DNA from: Virgibacillus sp. AGTR
Lineage (GTDB): Bacteria > Bacillota > Bacilli > Bacillales > Amphibacillaceae
Length of the DNA stretch: 64,000 nt
Direction: 5' to 3'
Assembly: GCF_016919725.2 (NCBI RefSeq)
Contig: NZ_JAJERH010000003.1
Span: 1-64,000 of the forward strand
Shown one piece after another: positions 10,566-23,139 of this stretch (within the stretch, counting starts at the first letter, position 1; each line of letters begins with the position of its first letter). A program made the position numbers and the translations under genes. The notes beneath the pieces are model-generated. The model was not told where the DNA came from. It worked only from the letters and a program-made list of their open reading frames with translations, and did not search any database.

Positions 10566-11175
10566 TTTAGATGGGACACTAATCGATACAAATGAATTAA
10601 TTATTGCGTCATTTATTCATACATTTAATGCTTATCATTTAGAATATTCGCGTGAGGAAATTATAGAATTTAATGGACCTCCGTTGGTTGATACATTTAC
10701 CAAGATTGATGCAAGACGAGCAGATAGTATGGTTGAAACCTATCGTGAGCATAATTTAAAAGAACATGATAATTATGTAAAACCGTTTCCGCATGTAGTT
10801 GATACTGTAAAAAAGCTACAGGAGAATGGGATTGAAATGGCGATTGTGACAACAAAGATGAGAAAAGGGGTAAATAAGGGGCTTTCATTAACAGGGCTGG
10901 ATAACTATTTTGAAACAGTTATTACTATAGATGATGTGATGCATCCAAAACCGCATGCAGAACCTGTGTTAAAAGCAATGGAAGCATTGCAAGCCGATCC
11001 CAAGAGGACATTGATGGTTGGTGATAATTATCATGACATTGAAGCGGGGAAAAATGCTGGGGTACAAACAGCAGGTGTTGCTTGGACCTTTAAAGGTAAA
11101 CAACGTTTACTGGAATATAAACCGACATATATGCTAGATGATATACGTGATTTACTGCAAATTACTGGAGTGTAG
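10540..11175 (+). CDS. ppaX: Pyrophosphatase PpaX (HAD family)
   Basis: A HAD-superfamily hydrolase. In B. subtilis PpaX degrades the pyrophosphate released by the phosphorylase reaction of HprK, consistent with its place in the hprK operon. Motif I is FDLDGTLID (7-15), the lysine motif lies in HPKPHAEPV, and motif IV is GDNYHDIEAG. 211 aa, normal length. The start ATG has AAGGAAGG upstream and lies within the end of yvoD. Confidence 0.94.
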   Translation: MSIRTILFDLDGTLIDTNELIIASFIHTFNAYHLEYSREEIIEFNGPPLVDTFTKIDARRADSMVETYREHNLKEHDNYVKPFPHVVDTVKKLQENGIEMAIVTTKMRKGVNKGLSLTGLDNYFETVITIDDVMHPKPHAEPVLKAMEALQADPKRTLMVGDNYHDIEAGKNAGVQTAGVAWTFKGKQRLLEYKPTYMLDDIRDLLQITGV

Positions 11176-11178
11176 CCA

Positions 11179-11700
11179 ATGCGAAAAACAAAGCGTTACC
11201 CTGTGCAGAATATGAATGCATTATGGCAAATTTATAATACAGTACCTTTTTGGAAGGTAATGAAAAATTTTATTGTGATTCAGATAGCAAGGTATACACC
11301 TATTTTGCCAATGAAAAATTGGTTGTATCGCAAGCTTTTACGGATGGAAGTTGGAGAGTATACAGCATTCGCTTTGATGGTAATGCCGGATATTATGTTT
11401 CCAGAAAAAATTAAAGTGGGAAAAAATAGTGTTATTGGCTATAATACAACCATTTTGGCACATGAATATTTAATAAAGGAATATCGTATTGGAACGGTAA
11501 CGATTGGTGATGAAGTAATGATTGGAGCGAATTCAACGATATTACCAGGTGTAACGATTGGTGATCATGCGATTGTCTCTGCTGGCACGTTGGTACATAA
11601 GGATGTACCAGCTGGATCTTTTGTTGGTGGAAACCCGATGCAAGTGAAGTATACAAAAGATCAAGTTAAAGAAAGGGAAGAAAAATTGAAGCTAGAGTAG
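11179..11700 (+). CDS. yvoF: YvoF-like left-handed beta-helix acyltransferase
   Basis: 173 residues. The C-terminal half consists of hexapeptide repeats (VGKNSVIGYNTTILA, IGDEVMIGANSTILPG, IGDHAIVSAGTLVHKDV), typical of trimeric O-acetyltransferases of the LacA/maltose acetyltransferase type. The acceptor is unknown. It begins 3 nt after ppaX and ends flush with glpP, so it sits at the end of the hprK cluster, as yvoF does in B. subtilis. Confidence 0.88.
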   Translation: MRKTKRYPVQNMNALWQIYNTVPFWKVMKNFIVIQIARYTPILPMKNWLYRKLLRMEVGEYTAFALMVMPDIMFPEKIKVGKNSVIGYNTTILAHEYLIKEYRIGTVTIGDEVMIGANSTILPGVTIGDHAIVSAGTLVHKDVPAGSFVGGNPMQVKYTKDQVKEREEKLKLE

Positions 11701-11709
11701 GTGATTGAA

Positions 11710-12258
11710 TTGAACATACCAACTGGTATTTTACCTGCGATCCGAAAAATGAAAGATTTTGATAAGGCTTTGGATACCCCTCATGAATCCATAGTTATTC
11801 TAGAAACTAGATTGGCGCAGATAAAAAGTTTAGTGGACTATTCTAAGCGCGCAAAAAAAAATATATTGGTACACTTCGATCTTATTCAAGGATTAAAGTC
11901 GGATGATTATGGTATGGAGTTTTTGTTAAGAGAAATTAAGCCAGACGGTATCTTATCAACTCGAGCAAATGTTATTAGTATGGCGAAAAAGCATCAATTG
12001 TTAGCAATCCAACGTGTGTTTTTATTAGATAGCTTAGCCCTAGAGCAAAATATAAAAGTAATTAATCGAGTACAACCAGATTGTATCGAGGTATTGCCTG
12101 GACTTATTCCATCAATGGTGCATCAGATCCATGCCAAAACGGAATTGCCAGTAATCGCTGGAGGATTAATTACCAACGAGGAAGAAGTTAAAGCTGCTTT
12201 ACAAGCTGGTGCTGTTGCTGTTTCAACATCAAATACAGATCTTTGGAAGATGATGTAA
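11710..12258 (+). CDS. glpP: Glycerol operon antiterminator GlpP
   Basis: An RNA-binding antiterminator that, with glycerol-3-phosphate, permits readthrough of the leader terminators before glpFK and glpD. The 182 residues match the GlpP family (ILPAIRKMKDFDKAL at the start, a TIM-barrel-like LPVIAGGLITNEEEV near the end). The frame can start at GTG 11701. TTG 11710 is favoured because AGGTGAT (11699-11705) is then well spaced, the same arrangement as in bshB2. Two candidate targets follow at 12307 and 14845. Confidence 0.93.
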   Translation: MNIPTGILPAIRKMKDFDKALDTPHESIVILETRLAQIKSLVDYSKRAKKNILVHFDLIQGLKSDDYGMEFLLREIKPDGILSTRANVISMAKKHQLLAIQRVFLLDSLALEQNIKVINRVQPDCIEVLPGLIPSMVHQIHAKTELPVIAGGLITNEEEVKAALQAGAVAVSTSNTDLWKMM

Positions 12259-12278
12259 TTTATTTCATGGTTGTTCGC

Positions 12279-12287
12279 TGATATAAT
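12279..12287 (+). promoter_or_regulatory. Extended -10 promoter of glpFK
   Basis: TGATATAAT is an exact extended -10 (TG-N-TATAAT); no good -35 is seen. Transcription would start near 12294, just before the leader terminator. Confidence 0.65.
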
Positions 12288-12306
12288 AGATATAGTTTAA
12301 AATTGG

Positions 12307-12348
12307 CTAGGTAATCGTTAATGTAGATTGACGAGTGCCTAGTTTTTT
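12307..12348 (+). terminator. Leader terminator of glpFK (GlpP-controlled)
   Basis: CTAGGTA (12307-12313) pairs with TGCCTAG (12336-12342), and inside it TCGTTAAT pairs with ATTGACGA around a GTAG loop; TTTTTT follows. It lies between promoter and glpF, where GlpP antitermination acts in B. subtilis. Confidence 0.85.
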
Positions 12349-12443
12349 ATCTTTGTGAAAATGTACGCTTAAAGAATCTATTAATAACTTTCTGGAATTG
12401 TGGAATACCAAAATATCAACTTTTTTAATGGAGGTATTTTAGT

Positions 12444-13238
12444 ATGTCTGCATTTTTTGGAGAGTTAATTGGTACCATGATTCTAATTATTTTCGGCGGG
12501 GGAGTAGTAGCTGGGGTCAATCTGAAGCACACATTATCTGAAGGATCAGGTTGGGTTCTAGTCTCCATAGCTTGGGGTCTTGGCGTTACCATGGGTGTTT
12601 ACGCAGTAGGTAATATTACTGGAGCCCATATTAACCCAGCTGTTACACTAGGTTTTGCTGCAATTGGTGAATTTCCTTGGGCGCAGGTTCCGTTATATAT
12701 TTCAGCACAAATGCTAGGTGGCTTTATTGGTGCGATTATCGTTTTTTTTCATTATTTACCACATTGGAAAGAAACGAAAGATCAAGCTACAAAGCTAGGT
12801 GTGTTTTCTACCGGACCTGCTATTCCTAATACGCTAGCAAATTTAATTAGTGAAATTATAGGTACGTTTATACTAGTAATGGGTTTATTGTTTATTGGTG
12901 CGAATACATTTACAGAAGGATTGAATCCACTAATTGTAGGGTTGCTCATTATTGCTATTGGTATGTCTCTTGGTGGAACGACAGGATATGCGATTAATCC
13001 AGCTAGAGATCTAGGCCCAAGAGTGGCTCATTGGATTTTGCCAATTCCTGGGAAAGGATACTCTAATTGGAGCTATGCTTGGATTCCGGTAGCTGGCCCG
13101 GCAATTGGTGGTATTTATGGTGGACTTTTTTATGAGGCAATTTTTAAATCTCATGCTACAATAGTATTTTGGGTTTTTACTGCTGGTGTTTTACTATTGT
13201 TTATTACTGCATTAGGTAATGAACTAAAAAAGGCTTAA
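12444..13238 (+). CDS. glpF: Glycerol facilitator GlpF (aquaglyceroporin)
   Basis: A membrane channel for glycerol uptake, six helices plus two half-helices. Both NPA boxes are present: HINPAVTLG (about 62-70) and INPARDLGPR (about 183-192). The aspartate after the second NPA-R is typical of glycerol facilitators rather than water channels. 264 aa, start ATG after ATGGAGG. It is the first gene of glpFK behind the leader terminator. Confidence 0.96.
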   Translation: MSAFFGELIGTMILIIFGGGVVAGVNLKHTLSEGSGWVLVSIAWGLGVTMGVYAVGNITGAHINPAVTLGFAAIGEFPWAQVPLYISAQMLGGFIGAIIVFFHYLPHWKETKDQATKLGVFSTGPAIPNTLANLISEIIGTFILVMGLLFIGANTFTEGLNPLIVGLLIIAIGMSLGGTTGYAINPARDLGPRVAHWILPIPGKGYSNWSYAWIPVAGPAIGGIYGGLFYEAIFKSHATIVFWVFTAGVLLLFITALGNELKKA

Positions 13239-13281
13239 TAATTACTAAATAAACGTATGACGGTTTTTTGGGGAGGAATAG

Positions 13282-14775
<1,494 letters not shown>

Positions 14776-14800
14776 AGTACTATACGAAGTAAATGAATTA

Positions 14801-14809
14801 TGCTATACT
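14801..14809 (+). promoter_or_regulatory. Extended -10 promoter of glpD
   Basis: TGCTATACT fits TG-N-TATAAT with one change. It precedes the glpD leader terminator by about 35 bp, the same promoter design as glpFK. Confidence 0.6.
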
Positions 14810-14844
14810 ATAAGTAAGTTAATAGTGTGGACGGAGAATTGGAG

Positions 14845-14899
14845 AAGCCGCAAGCAACTAATGTAAGAATTGCATTAGTTTGTTTTGCGGCTTTATTTT
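14845..14899 (+). terminator. Leader terminator of glpD (GlpP-controlled)
   Basis: AAGCCGCAA (14845-14853) pairs with TTGCGGCTT (14885-14893), and the inner CTAATG pairs with CATTAG; TTATTTTTT follows. It stands about 100 nt before glpD and after a promoter, consistent with GlpP antitermination. The hexamer AATTGG occurs directly before the hairpin both here (14837) and in the glpF leader (12301). Confidence 0.85.
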
Positions 14900-14998
14900 T
14901 TATGTATTAGGAATTTTTTCCGTCTGCGTATACATGACTATCCAGAAATATGGGTATTGATATGTATAGACATTACTAGAAACGGGGAGTGAATAATA

Positions 14999-16666
14999 GT
15001 GAGTAATTTTTCTAGTCACGAACGCAATCAGCGATTAACAAAGATGGAAAATACAGAGTTAGATTTACTAGTTATTGGTGGTGGAATTACAGGATCAGGT
15101 ATTGCTTTAGATGCTGTAACTAGAGGATTAACAACAGGGCTAGTAGAAATGCAGGACTTTGCAGCTGGAACCTCCAGTAGATCAACGAAATTAGTACATG
15201 GTGGACTACGTTACTTAAAACAATTTGAAGTAAAGATGGTTGCAGAAGTTGGAAAGGAAAGGGCCATCGTTTATGAAAATGGTCCACACGTAACCACACC
15301 TGAATGGATGATGCTACCATTCCATAAAGGTGGCACATTTGGTCCATTTACTACTAATATTGGATTACGCGTCTATGACTTTCTAGCAGGAGTTAAAAAA
15401 GGGGAACGCCGGAAGATGTTTAACCCAGAAGTAGCGCTAGAGAAGGAGCCTCTTGTTAAGAAGGAAAATTTAAGAGGCGCGGGTTATTATGTTGAATACA
15501 AAACAGATGATGCGCGACTTACCATTGAAGTATTAAAAAAAGCCGTGCAAAAAGGAGTACTTGCGGCAAACTATACTAAAGTGGTTGAATTTATTTACAA
15601 TGATAAAAACCGCGTAAAAGGTGTTGTCGTAGAAGATCAGATCAGTGGAGAACAGTATCGCATTTTTGCTAAAAAAATTATTAATGCAGGTGGACCGTGG
15701 GTCGATAATTTAAGAGAAAAAGATGGATCGAAAAAAGGTAAAGCATTACACTTAACAAAAGGGATTCATTTGGTGTTCCCGAAAGAAGTCTTCCCTTTAC
15801 AGCAAGCGATTTATTTTGATACACCTGATGGACGGATGATTTTCGCTATTCCTAGAGAAAACATCACCTATGTAGGGACAACGGATACTAGTTATAAAGG
15901 AGACATCGCTAATCCCAAAATGACAGTCGAGGATCGTGACTATCTAATTGATGCGATTCATTATATGTTCCCTTCCTTAAACATTACAGCGGATCATGTC
16001 GAATCAAGTTGGGCTGGTTTACGTCCGTTGATTGCAGAAGAGGGGACAGAAAATCCAAGTGAGATTTCACGGAAAGATGAAATTTTTGTTTCTGATTCTG
16101 GTTTAATATCCATGGCTGGAGGTAAATTAACTGGATATCGAAAAATGGCAGAACAAGCTGTTAATACAGTAACAAAACAGCTTCAAGAAGAAGAAGGTAT
16201 CATGTATTCGAAATCAGATACAGTACATTTACCAATCGCAGGAGGAGAAGTTGGCGGTTCTAAAGGCTTCAAAAAGTATTTAGAGAGAAAAACCGTAGAA
16301 GCTGTAGCAGAAGGTTTAGATGAAGCAACTGCTATTTATTTAATTAAGAAGTATGGTGCTAACTTTGATGTTATTTTTGAGTTATATCAAACGAAGCAGG
16401 AGGAAGCGAAACAAGCAGAAATTGATCCAGTCGTTTTCGCTCAATTACTTTATGCGATGGAATATGAAGCTGCTTATAAACCAGTTGACTTCTTTATTAG
16501 ACGTACAGGTGCGCTCTTCTTTGAAATAGAGTGGGTAAAATCACATCAGGAAAAAGTGATTGACTACATGGCACGAACGTTAAATTGGACAGATGATCAA
16601 AAAGAAATGTTTACAGAGGAACTACAGCAGCTGCTATATGATGCTGTTCACCCTGTAGCAGAATAA
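14999..16666 (+). CDS. glpD: Aerobic glycerol-3-phosphate dehydrogenase GlpD
   Basis: A membrane-associated FAD enzyme oxidising glycerol-3-phosphate to dihydroxyacetone phosphate and passing electrons to quinone. The dinucleotide fold is VIGGGITGSG (25-34); the FAD-binding GTSSRSTKLVHGGLRYL follows. 555 aa, normal. The start is GTG 14999 after GGGGAG. It completes glycerol catabolism begun by glpFK; its product enters glycolysis at tpiA (48.4 kb). Confidence 0.98.
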   Translation: MSNFSSHERNQRLTKMENTELDLLVIGGGITGSGIALDAVTRGLTTGLVEMQDFAAGTSSRSTKLVHGGLRYLKQFEVKMVAEVGKERAIVYENGPHVTTPEWMMLPFHKGGTFGPFTTNIGLRVYDFLAGVKKGERRKMFNPEVALEKEPLVKKENLRGAGYYVEYKTDDARLTIEVLKKAVQKGVLAANYTKVVEFIYNDKNRVKGVVVEDQISGEQYRIFAKKIINAGGPWVDNLREKDGSKKGKALHLTKGIHLVFPKEVFPLQQAIYFDTPDGRMIFAIPRENITYVGTTDTSYKGDIANPKMTVEDRDYLIDAIHYMFPSLNITADHVESSWAGLRPLIAEEGTENPSEISRKDEIFVSDSGLISMAGGKLTGYRKMAEQAVNTVTKQLQEEEGIMYSKSDTVHLPIAGGEVGGSKGFKKYLERKTVEAVAEGLDEATAIYLIKKYGANFDVIFELYQTKQEEAKQAEIDPVVFAQLLYAMEYEAAYKPVDFFIRRTGALFFEIEWVKSHQEKVIDYMARTLNWTDDQKEMFTEELQQLLYDAVHPVAE

Positions 16667-16684
16667 GGTAATAAATATAAAGCG

Positions 16685-16717
16685 GAGCATTGCAAAAAAG
16701 CTATGCTCTGTTTTTTT
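16685..16717 (+). terminator. Intrinsic terminator after glpD
   Basis: GAGCATTGC pairs with GCTATGCTC (one mismatch) around AAAAAA, followed by a run of seven T. Confidence 0.88.
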
Positions 16718-16809
16718 ACGTCGTGGGGCTATTTTCTTATCACGCTATATAAATCACCTAGTAATTATGGTATACTTTGTTCGTATGTTAACAAACTAGG
16801 GGGATATAC

Positions 16810-18856
<2,047 letters not shown>

Positions 18857-19203
18857 CTATTAAGAGGGTACTATAGAGAATAAATGAGCGATCACACCGG
18901 TAAAAGTCTAACTGGAGAATTACAATAGAACCTACCTTTGTGCTCTCTTTCAATGGAAAAGTTGAACTGATCGTGTTCATCATATCGATGGATGGAGTGT
19001 ATGCATAGATCATAGTAACAATTGTATGAGACGAAACATCGGTGGGGACGACGAAATTTCACCATGGATAAAGCTTTACTTTATAAAGAAAAATTTACCA
19101 ATAGTAATTGGTTCTTAATCCTGTTGTAATATGTTCGAAATAATCATGGGTTATAATTAGAAGTAACTAATTGACCCCCTTTTAATAGATAGATTAGTTT
19201 TTG
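18857..19203. other. Intergenic region after trxB, no gene seen
   Basis: About 350 bp without a convincing frame or RNA motif. AACTAAT (19165-19171) could pair with ATTAGTT (19193-19199) before a short T-run, but the loop of 21 nt makes this weak. Confidence 0.4.
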
Positions 19204-19235
19204 GCACAGGTGTGAAAACCTGTGCTCTTTTTTTG
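19204..19235 (+). terminator. Intrinsic terminator before yvcI
   Basis: GCACAGG (19204-19210) pairs with CCTGTGC (19219-19225), followed by TCTTTTTTT. It separates trxB from the yvcI cluster. Confidence 0.88.
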
Positions 19236-19360
19236 TCGAAATCCCCATTATATTGTATACATATAGTCTCATAAATCAGTCGTATGGAAGTTTAATTCGT
19301 AAACTAGTATAATAAAAGAAATGGAATTTAGTTGTTCCTCTTCATACGGGGTGATTTGTA

Positions 19361-19825
19361 ATGCAACAGGTAACGAATTGCATAGTAATAGATAATAACC
19401 ATATATTAGTACTAAAAAAGCCAAGGCATGGCTGGTATGCTATTCCTGGAGGAAAAAAGGAACAAGGAGAAACGATCCAGGAATCTGTTATTCGCGAATA
19501 TAGAGAAGAAACAGCATTAGTGCTCAAAAATCCAAAATTAGCAGGTGTTTTCACATTTTCTATTATGGAAGGACAAACACTTATAAAGGAATGGATGATG
19601 TATACGTTTATATGCCGCAAGTACAGTGGTGAACTTACGGCATATTGTCGAGAAGGTGAATTAGAATGGGTCCCCGTAAATCAAGTTTTAGATTTACCGA
19701 TGGCAGAAGGGGATCAAATGATTTATAAATATCTGCTTGCTAATGAGCAAGTCGTGTCGGGTGCCTTTTCATATACAGCTAAAGACGAACTAATTAATTT
19801 TCGGATTGATCCTATAGAGCAGTAG
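19361..19825 (+). CDS. yvcI: Nudix hydrolase YvcI
   Basis: 154 residues with a Nudix box (GGKKEQGETIQESVIREYREET), metal ligands in REYREET; the usual final glycine of the box is replaced by alanine. It probably hydrolyses a nucleoside diphosphate derivative or acts on RNA 5' ends, but the substrate cannot be read from sequence. It leads yvcI-rapZ-yvcK-whiA, the B. subtilis order. A TATAAT at 19308-19313 may be its -10. Confidence 0.92.
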   Translation: MQQVTNCIVIDNNHILVLKKPRHGWYAIPGGKKEQGETIQESVIREYREETALVLKNPKLAGVFTFSIMEGQTLIKEWMMYTFICRKYSGELTAYCREGELEWVPVNQVLDLPMAEGDQMIYKYLLANEQVVSGAFSYTAKDELINFRIDPIEQ

Positions 19826-19850
19826 GATTTAGGTAAAGGGGAGATACAAA

Positions 19851-20735
19851 ATGAGAAATGGAGAACAAGAAACAAAGTTGGTTATCATTACAGGGATGTC
19901 TGGAGCTGGGAAAACAGTAGCTGTTCAAAGCTTTGAAGACTTAGGATACTATTGCGTAGATAACTTACCTCCTACATTACTACCGAAATTTATTGAGCTA
20001 ATGAAGGATTCTACGAACAACATACAAAAAGTAGCTCTTGTTATGGACTTACGAGCTAGGGAGTTTTTTGATACGTTATTTGAGGCACTAGACGTATTGG
20101 CTAAAGAAGATTGGCTTGAAGAACATATCTTATTTTTGGATGCAAAGGACGAAAAATTAGTAAGTAGGTATAAAGAAACGAGGCGTTCTCATCCCTTAGA
20201 TGTTGGTGGTCTTCCGCTAAATGGTATTAGGCAGGAAAGAGAAATTCTTGATGAATTAAGAGGAAGAGCTCAGCGAATAATCGATACGACAAACTTAAAG
20301 CCTAAGGATCTACGAGAAAAGATTGTTCAAAAATATTCAGAGGAAAGGCAAGAAGTATTTTCTGTTCATATGGTCTCGTTCGGCTTCAAATATGGTCTGC
20401 CAATTGATGCAGATCTGGTGTTTGACGTCCGCTTTTTACCTAATCCTCACTATGTCGCAAATTTACAGCCCTTAACGGGGCTTAATGCAGATGTTGCTTC
20501 CTATGTATTTAAATGGACAGATACACAGAAATTTAATGCTAAAGTATTAGATCTTTTACAATTTATGCTCCCTCAATATAAAAAAGAAGGTAAATCACAA
20601 TTAGTAGTTGCAATTGGATGTACGGGGGGACAGCATCGCTCTGTTGCACTTTCAGAGTACTTTGCCAAAGAGCTATCTTCTCAATATATTACTCATGTCA
20701 GCCATCGTGACATCGATAAAAGAAAGGGATATTAA
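19851..20735 (+). CDS. rapZ: RNase adapter/nucleotide-binding protein RapZ (YvcJ)
   Basis: A P-loop protein, 294 aa, Walker A GMSGAGKT (15-22), Walker B-like region, and a C-terminal domain with [10 protein letters not shown]. In enterobacteria RapZ guides RNase E to a small RNA; in Bacillus YvcJ binds and hydrolyses nucleotides and influences competence. It ends 2 nt before yvcK. Confidence 0.96.
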   Translation: MRNGEQETKLVIITGMSGAGKTVAVQSFEDLGYYCVDNLPPTLLPKFIELMKDSTNNIQKVALVMDLRAREFFDTLFEALDVLAKEDWLEEHILFLDAKDEKLVSRYKETRRSHPLDVGGLPLNGIRQEREILDELRGRAQRIIDTTNLKPKDLREKIVQKYSEERQEVFSVHMVSFGFKYGLPIDADLVFDVRFLPNPHYVANLQPLTGLNADVASYVFKWTDTQKFNAKVLDLLQFMLPQYKKEGKSQLVVAIGCTGGQHRSVALSEYFAKELSSQYITHVSHRDIDKRKGY

Positions 20736-20737
20736 TT

Positions 20738-21703
20738 ATGAGTGAAGAAACCCTGCCGCGTGTTGTAGTTGTTGGGGGCGGAACAGGAATGCCAGTTTTA
20801 CTACGTGGCTTAAAAGATCTGCCTATTCAATTAACGGCACTTGTGACGGTAGCTGATGATGGCGGCAGTACAGGTAGATTACGAAATGAAATGGCAATTC
20901 CAGCTCCTGGTGATATTCGTAATGTAATTGCTGCACTATCAGATGCAGAACCAATGCTCATCGAGTTATTCCAGCATCGCTTTAGTGTTGGTAATGGATT
21001 ATCCGGCCATTCCATGGGAAATTTGCTACTTGCTGCAATGACATCAATTACAGGTAATTTTAATATGGGAATTCGTGAGATCTCACGTGTTTTAAATGTC
21101 AAAGGGAAGATTTACCCTATTTCCAATGATAACATGTCATTACATGCGGAGATGGAGGATGGCACTATTATTTCAGGTGAATCAAATATTCCATTATCAA
21201 AGAAAAGAATTGAGCGTGTGTTTTTAAGCCCACAACCTGTTCAACCACTACCAAATGCAGTCCGTGCCTTAAAAAAGGCAGATCTAATTGTTATTGCTCC
21301 AGGTAGCTTATACACAAGTATAATGCCGACAATCATTATGCCACAAATTGATGAAGCTATCCGTCATACAACAGGTCAGGTAGTTTATGTTTGTAACGTT
21401 ATGACACAGGCTGGAGAAACAACAGGTTATACAGCAGCAGACCATGTTCAGGCAATACGAGATCATATTGGTGAAAAGAGTGTTGATGCAATTGTGGTGC
21501 ATAATGAACCAATAGAGCAGACGGTTCGTGATATGTATGCGGAGGAAAATGCAGCTCCGGTTATTTATGATACAGATCGTTTATTAGAAATGGGCTTAAG
21601 AATTATTGAAGGGGATATAATTGATCCAACTCAATCTACATTACGACATGATAATCATAAAGTTGCATCATTATTATATTCTATTTTAAAAAATAATGGA
21701 TAG
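20738..21703 (+). CDS. yvcK: YvcK/MgfK gluconeogenesis factor
   Basis: A CofD-like protein (VVVGGGTGMPVLLRGL at the N-terminus, TVADDGGSTGRLR near 38, APGDIRN). In Bacillus it binds UDP-sugars and is needed for growth and cell-wall synthesis on gluconeogenic carbon. 321 aa; start ATG 3 nt after rapZ. Confidence 0.95.
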   Translation: MSEETLPRVVVVGGGTGMPVLLRGLKDLPIQLTALVTVADDGGSTGRLRNEMAIPAPGDIRNVIAALSDAEPMLIELFQHRFSVGNGLSGHSMGNLLLAAMTSITGNFNMGIREISRVLNVKGKIYPISNDNMSLHAEMEDGTIISGESNIPLSKKRIERVFLSPQPVQPLPNAVRALKKADLIVIAPGSLYTSIMPTIIMPQIDEAIRHTTGQVVYVCNVMTQAGETTGYTAADHVQAIRDHIGEKSVDAIVVHNEPIEQTVRDMYAEENAAPVIYDTDRLLEMGLRIIEGDIIDPTQSTLRHDNHKVASLLYSILKNNG

Positions 21704-21732
21704 CTAAGAATACAAGTAAAGGGGGGATATGA

Positions 21733-22677
21733 TTGTCTTTTGCTTCTGAGATAAAAAAGGAATTAACAGCCATCGATATAGATGATTGCTGTATGCATGC
21801 AGAATTGGCTGCACTCATCCGTATGAATGGAGCGATATCCCTATCCAAGCAAGAATACACCTTAGACGTACAGACGGAGAACGCAGCTATTGCGAGAAGA
21901 ATTTATACATTAATTAAGTCAACATATGCTCTACCTGTAGAGTTATTAGTACGCAAAAAAATGAAATTAAAGAAAAATAATGTTTATATTGTTCGGCTAA
22001 AGGAAGATGTGCGTTCTTTATTAAAGGATTTAACTATATTGCAAGAGCCCTATACCTTTACAAGGAATATATCCGAGAGATACGTAAAAAAATCTTGTTG
22101 CAAGCGTGCCTATTTACGTGGAGCGTTTCTTGCAGGTGGCTCCATTAATAATCCGGAGACATCTTCCTATCATTTGGAAGTATTTAACTTTTATCAGGAG
22201 CATAATGATGCACTTTGTGATTTACTTAATGCGTTTGATTTACATGCTCGTAAGCTGGAAAGGAAAAATGGATATATCGTATATATGAAAGAAGCAGAAA
22301 AGATTACGGAATTTCTTAGCATTATCGGTGCACATAATGCTTTATTTAAGTTTGAGGATGTACGAATTGTGCGTGATATGAGAAACTCTGTTAATCGACT
22401 TGTTAATTGTGAAACGGCTAATTTAAATAAAACGATTGGTGCAGCATTTCGTCAAATAGAAAACATTAACCTAATTGAACGTACAGTTGGTTTAGATCAG
22501 TTACCGGAAAAACTCAGGGAAATCGCAGTTTTACGTGTAAAACATCAGGATGTCTCCCTAAAGGAGCTTGGTGAATTAGTTACAAGTGGTAAAATATCAA
22601 AATCAGGTGTAAACCATCGCTTGAAAAAAATCGATGCTTTTGCTGAAAAAATTAAAAAAGGTGAAGTTTTACAGTAA
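21733..22677 (+). CDS. whiA: WhiA-family DNA-binding protein
   Basis: A degenerate LAGLIDADG homing-endonuclease fold ([21 protein letters not shown]) plus a C-terminal helix-turn-helix ([27 protein letters not shown]). In Bacillus WhiA affects cell division and chromosome segregation. 314 aa; TTG start at 21733 after AAAGGGGGGATAT. Confidence 0.96.
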   Translation: MSFASEIKKELTAIDIDDCCMHAELAALIRMNGAISLSKQEYTLDVQTENAAIARRIYTLIKSTYALPVELLVRKKMKLKKNNVYIVRLKEDVRSLLKDLTILQEPYTFTRNISERYVKKSCCKRAYLRGAFLAGGSINNPETSSYHLEVFNFYQEHNDALCDLLNAFDLHARKLERKNGYIVYMKEAEKITEFLSIIGAHNALFKFEDVRIVRDMRNSVNRLVNCETANLNKTIGAAFRQIENINLIERTVGLDQLPEKLREIAVLRVKHQDVSLKELGELVTSGKISKSGVNHRLKKIDAFAEKIKKGEVLQ

Positions 22678-22748
22678 TTGTTTAATTTGATTACCATTCA
22701 TGATATAATACGGATAATTTAAAATCTTGTAGTTTAATGTAGCCCTTC

Positions 22749-22778
22749 GTGATTCAGTGGGAAATTCCACTGAATCAC
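22749..22778. repeat. Perfect 12-bp inverted repeat between whiA and crh
   Basis: GTGATTCAGTGG (22749-22760) and CCACTGAATCAC (22767-22778) are exact inverted repeats around GAAATT. No T-run follows, so it is not a normal terminator; an operator or RNA processing signal is possible. Confidence 0.7.
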
Positions 22779-22804
22779 CATATTTCGTTCTATTTATGTA
22801 ATAT

Positions 22805-22820
22805 TTGATAGCGTTTTCAT
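22805..22820. promoter_or_regulatory. Catabolite-responsive element (cre) before crh
   Basis: TTGATAGCGTTTTCAT fits WTGNNARCGNWWWCAW at every position. It ends 20 bp before the crh start codon. Confidence 0.7.
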
Positions 22821-22840
22821 TTAAGGGGAGGATGAGGTAT

Positions 22841-23095
22841 TTGGTTGAGAGGTCAATTAAGGTGGAACTGACAACTGGCTTACAAGCGAGACCTGCAGCA
22901 GAATTTGTACAGGAGGCTAACCGATATACATCTCATATATTTCTTGAGAAAAATGGTAAAAAAGTGAATGCAAAGAGTATCATGGGCTTGATGAGCTTAG
23001 CGATAACTACTGGAGAACAGATTACGTTGATCGCAGAAGGAGCAGATGAAGAAGCAGCATTGTCACAACTTACTTCCTTTGTTGCCAAAAAGTAA
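22841..23095 (+). CDS. crh: Catabolite repression HPr-like protein Crh
   Basis: A homologue of HPr that cannot take part in PTS sugar transport because the catalytic histidine is Gln15 (TGLQARPA). Ser46 (KSIMGLMSL) is kept, so HprK can phosphorylate it to make a CcpA corepressor. The start TTG 22841 gives exactly this residue numbering and 84 aa, and is preceded by AAGGGGAGG; the open frame upstream is spurious. No gene for true HPr is present in the window. Confidence 0.96.
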   Translation: MVERSIKVELTTGLQARPAAEFVQEANRYTSHIFLEKNGKKVNAKSIMGLMSLAITTGEQITLIAEGADEEAALSQLTSFVAKK

Positions 23096-23096
23096 T

Positions 23097-23131
23097 AAAA
23101 AATCCCTTTCTTTTTGTGAAAGGGATTTTTT
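23097..23131. terminator. Bidirectional terminator between crh and clpP
   Basis: AAAAAATCCCTTTC pairs with GAAAGGGATTTTTT around TTTTTGT, giving T-runs in both directions for the convergent genes. Confidence 0.9.
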
Positions 23132-23139
23132 GAATAAAA

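Noticed and set aside
12360-12376. cre-like sequence ATGTACGCTTAAAG before glpF
   Set aside because: It lacks the central CG symmetry and the TG...CA ends of the consensus.
19165-19202. Second terminator before yvcI (AACTAAT/ATTAGTT)
   Set aside because: A loop of 21 nt and an AT-only stem make it weak; the hairpin at 19204 is the convincing one.
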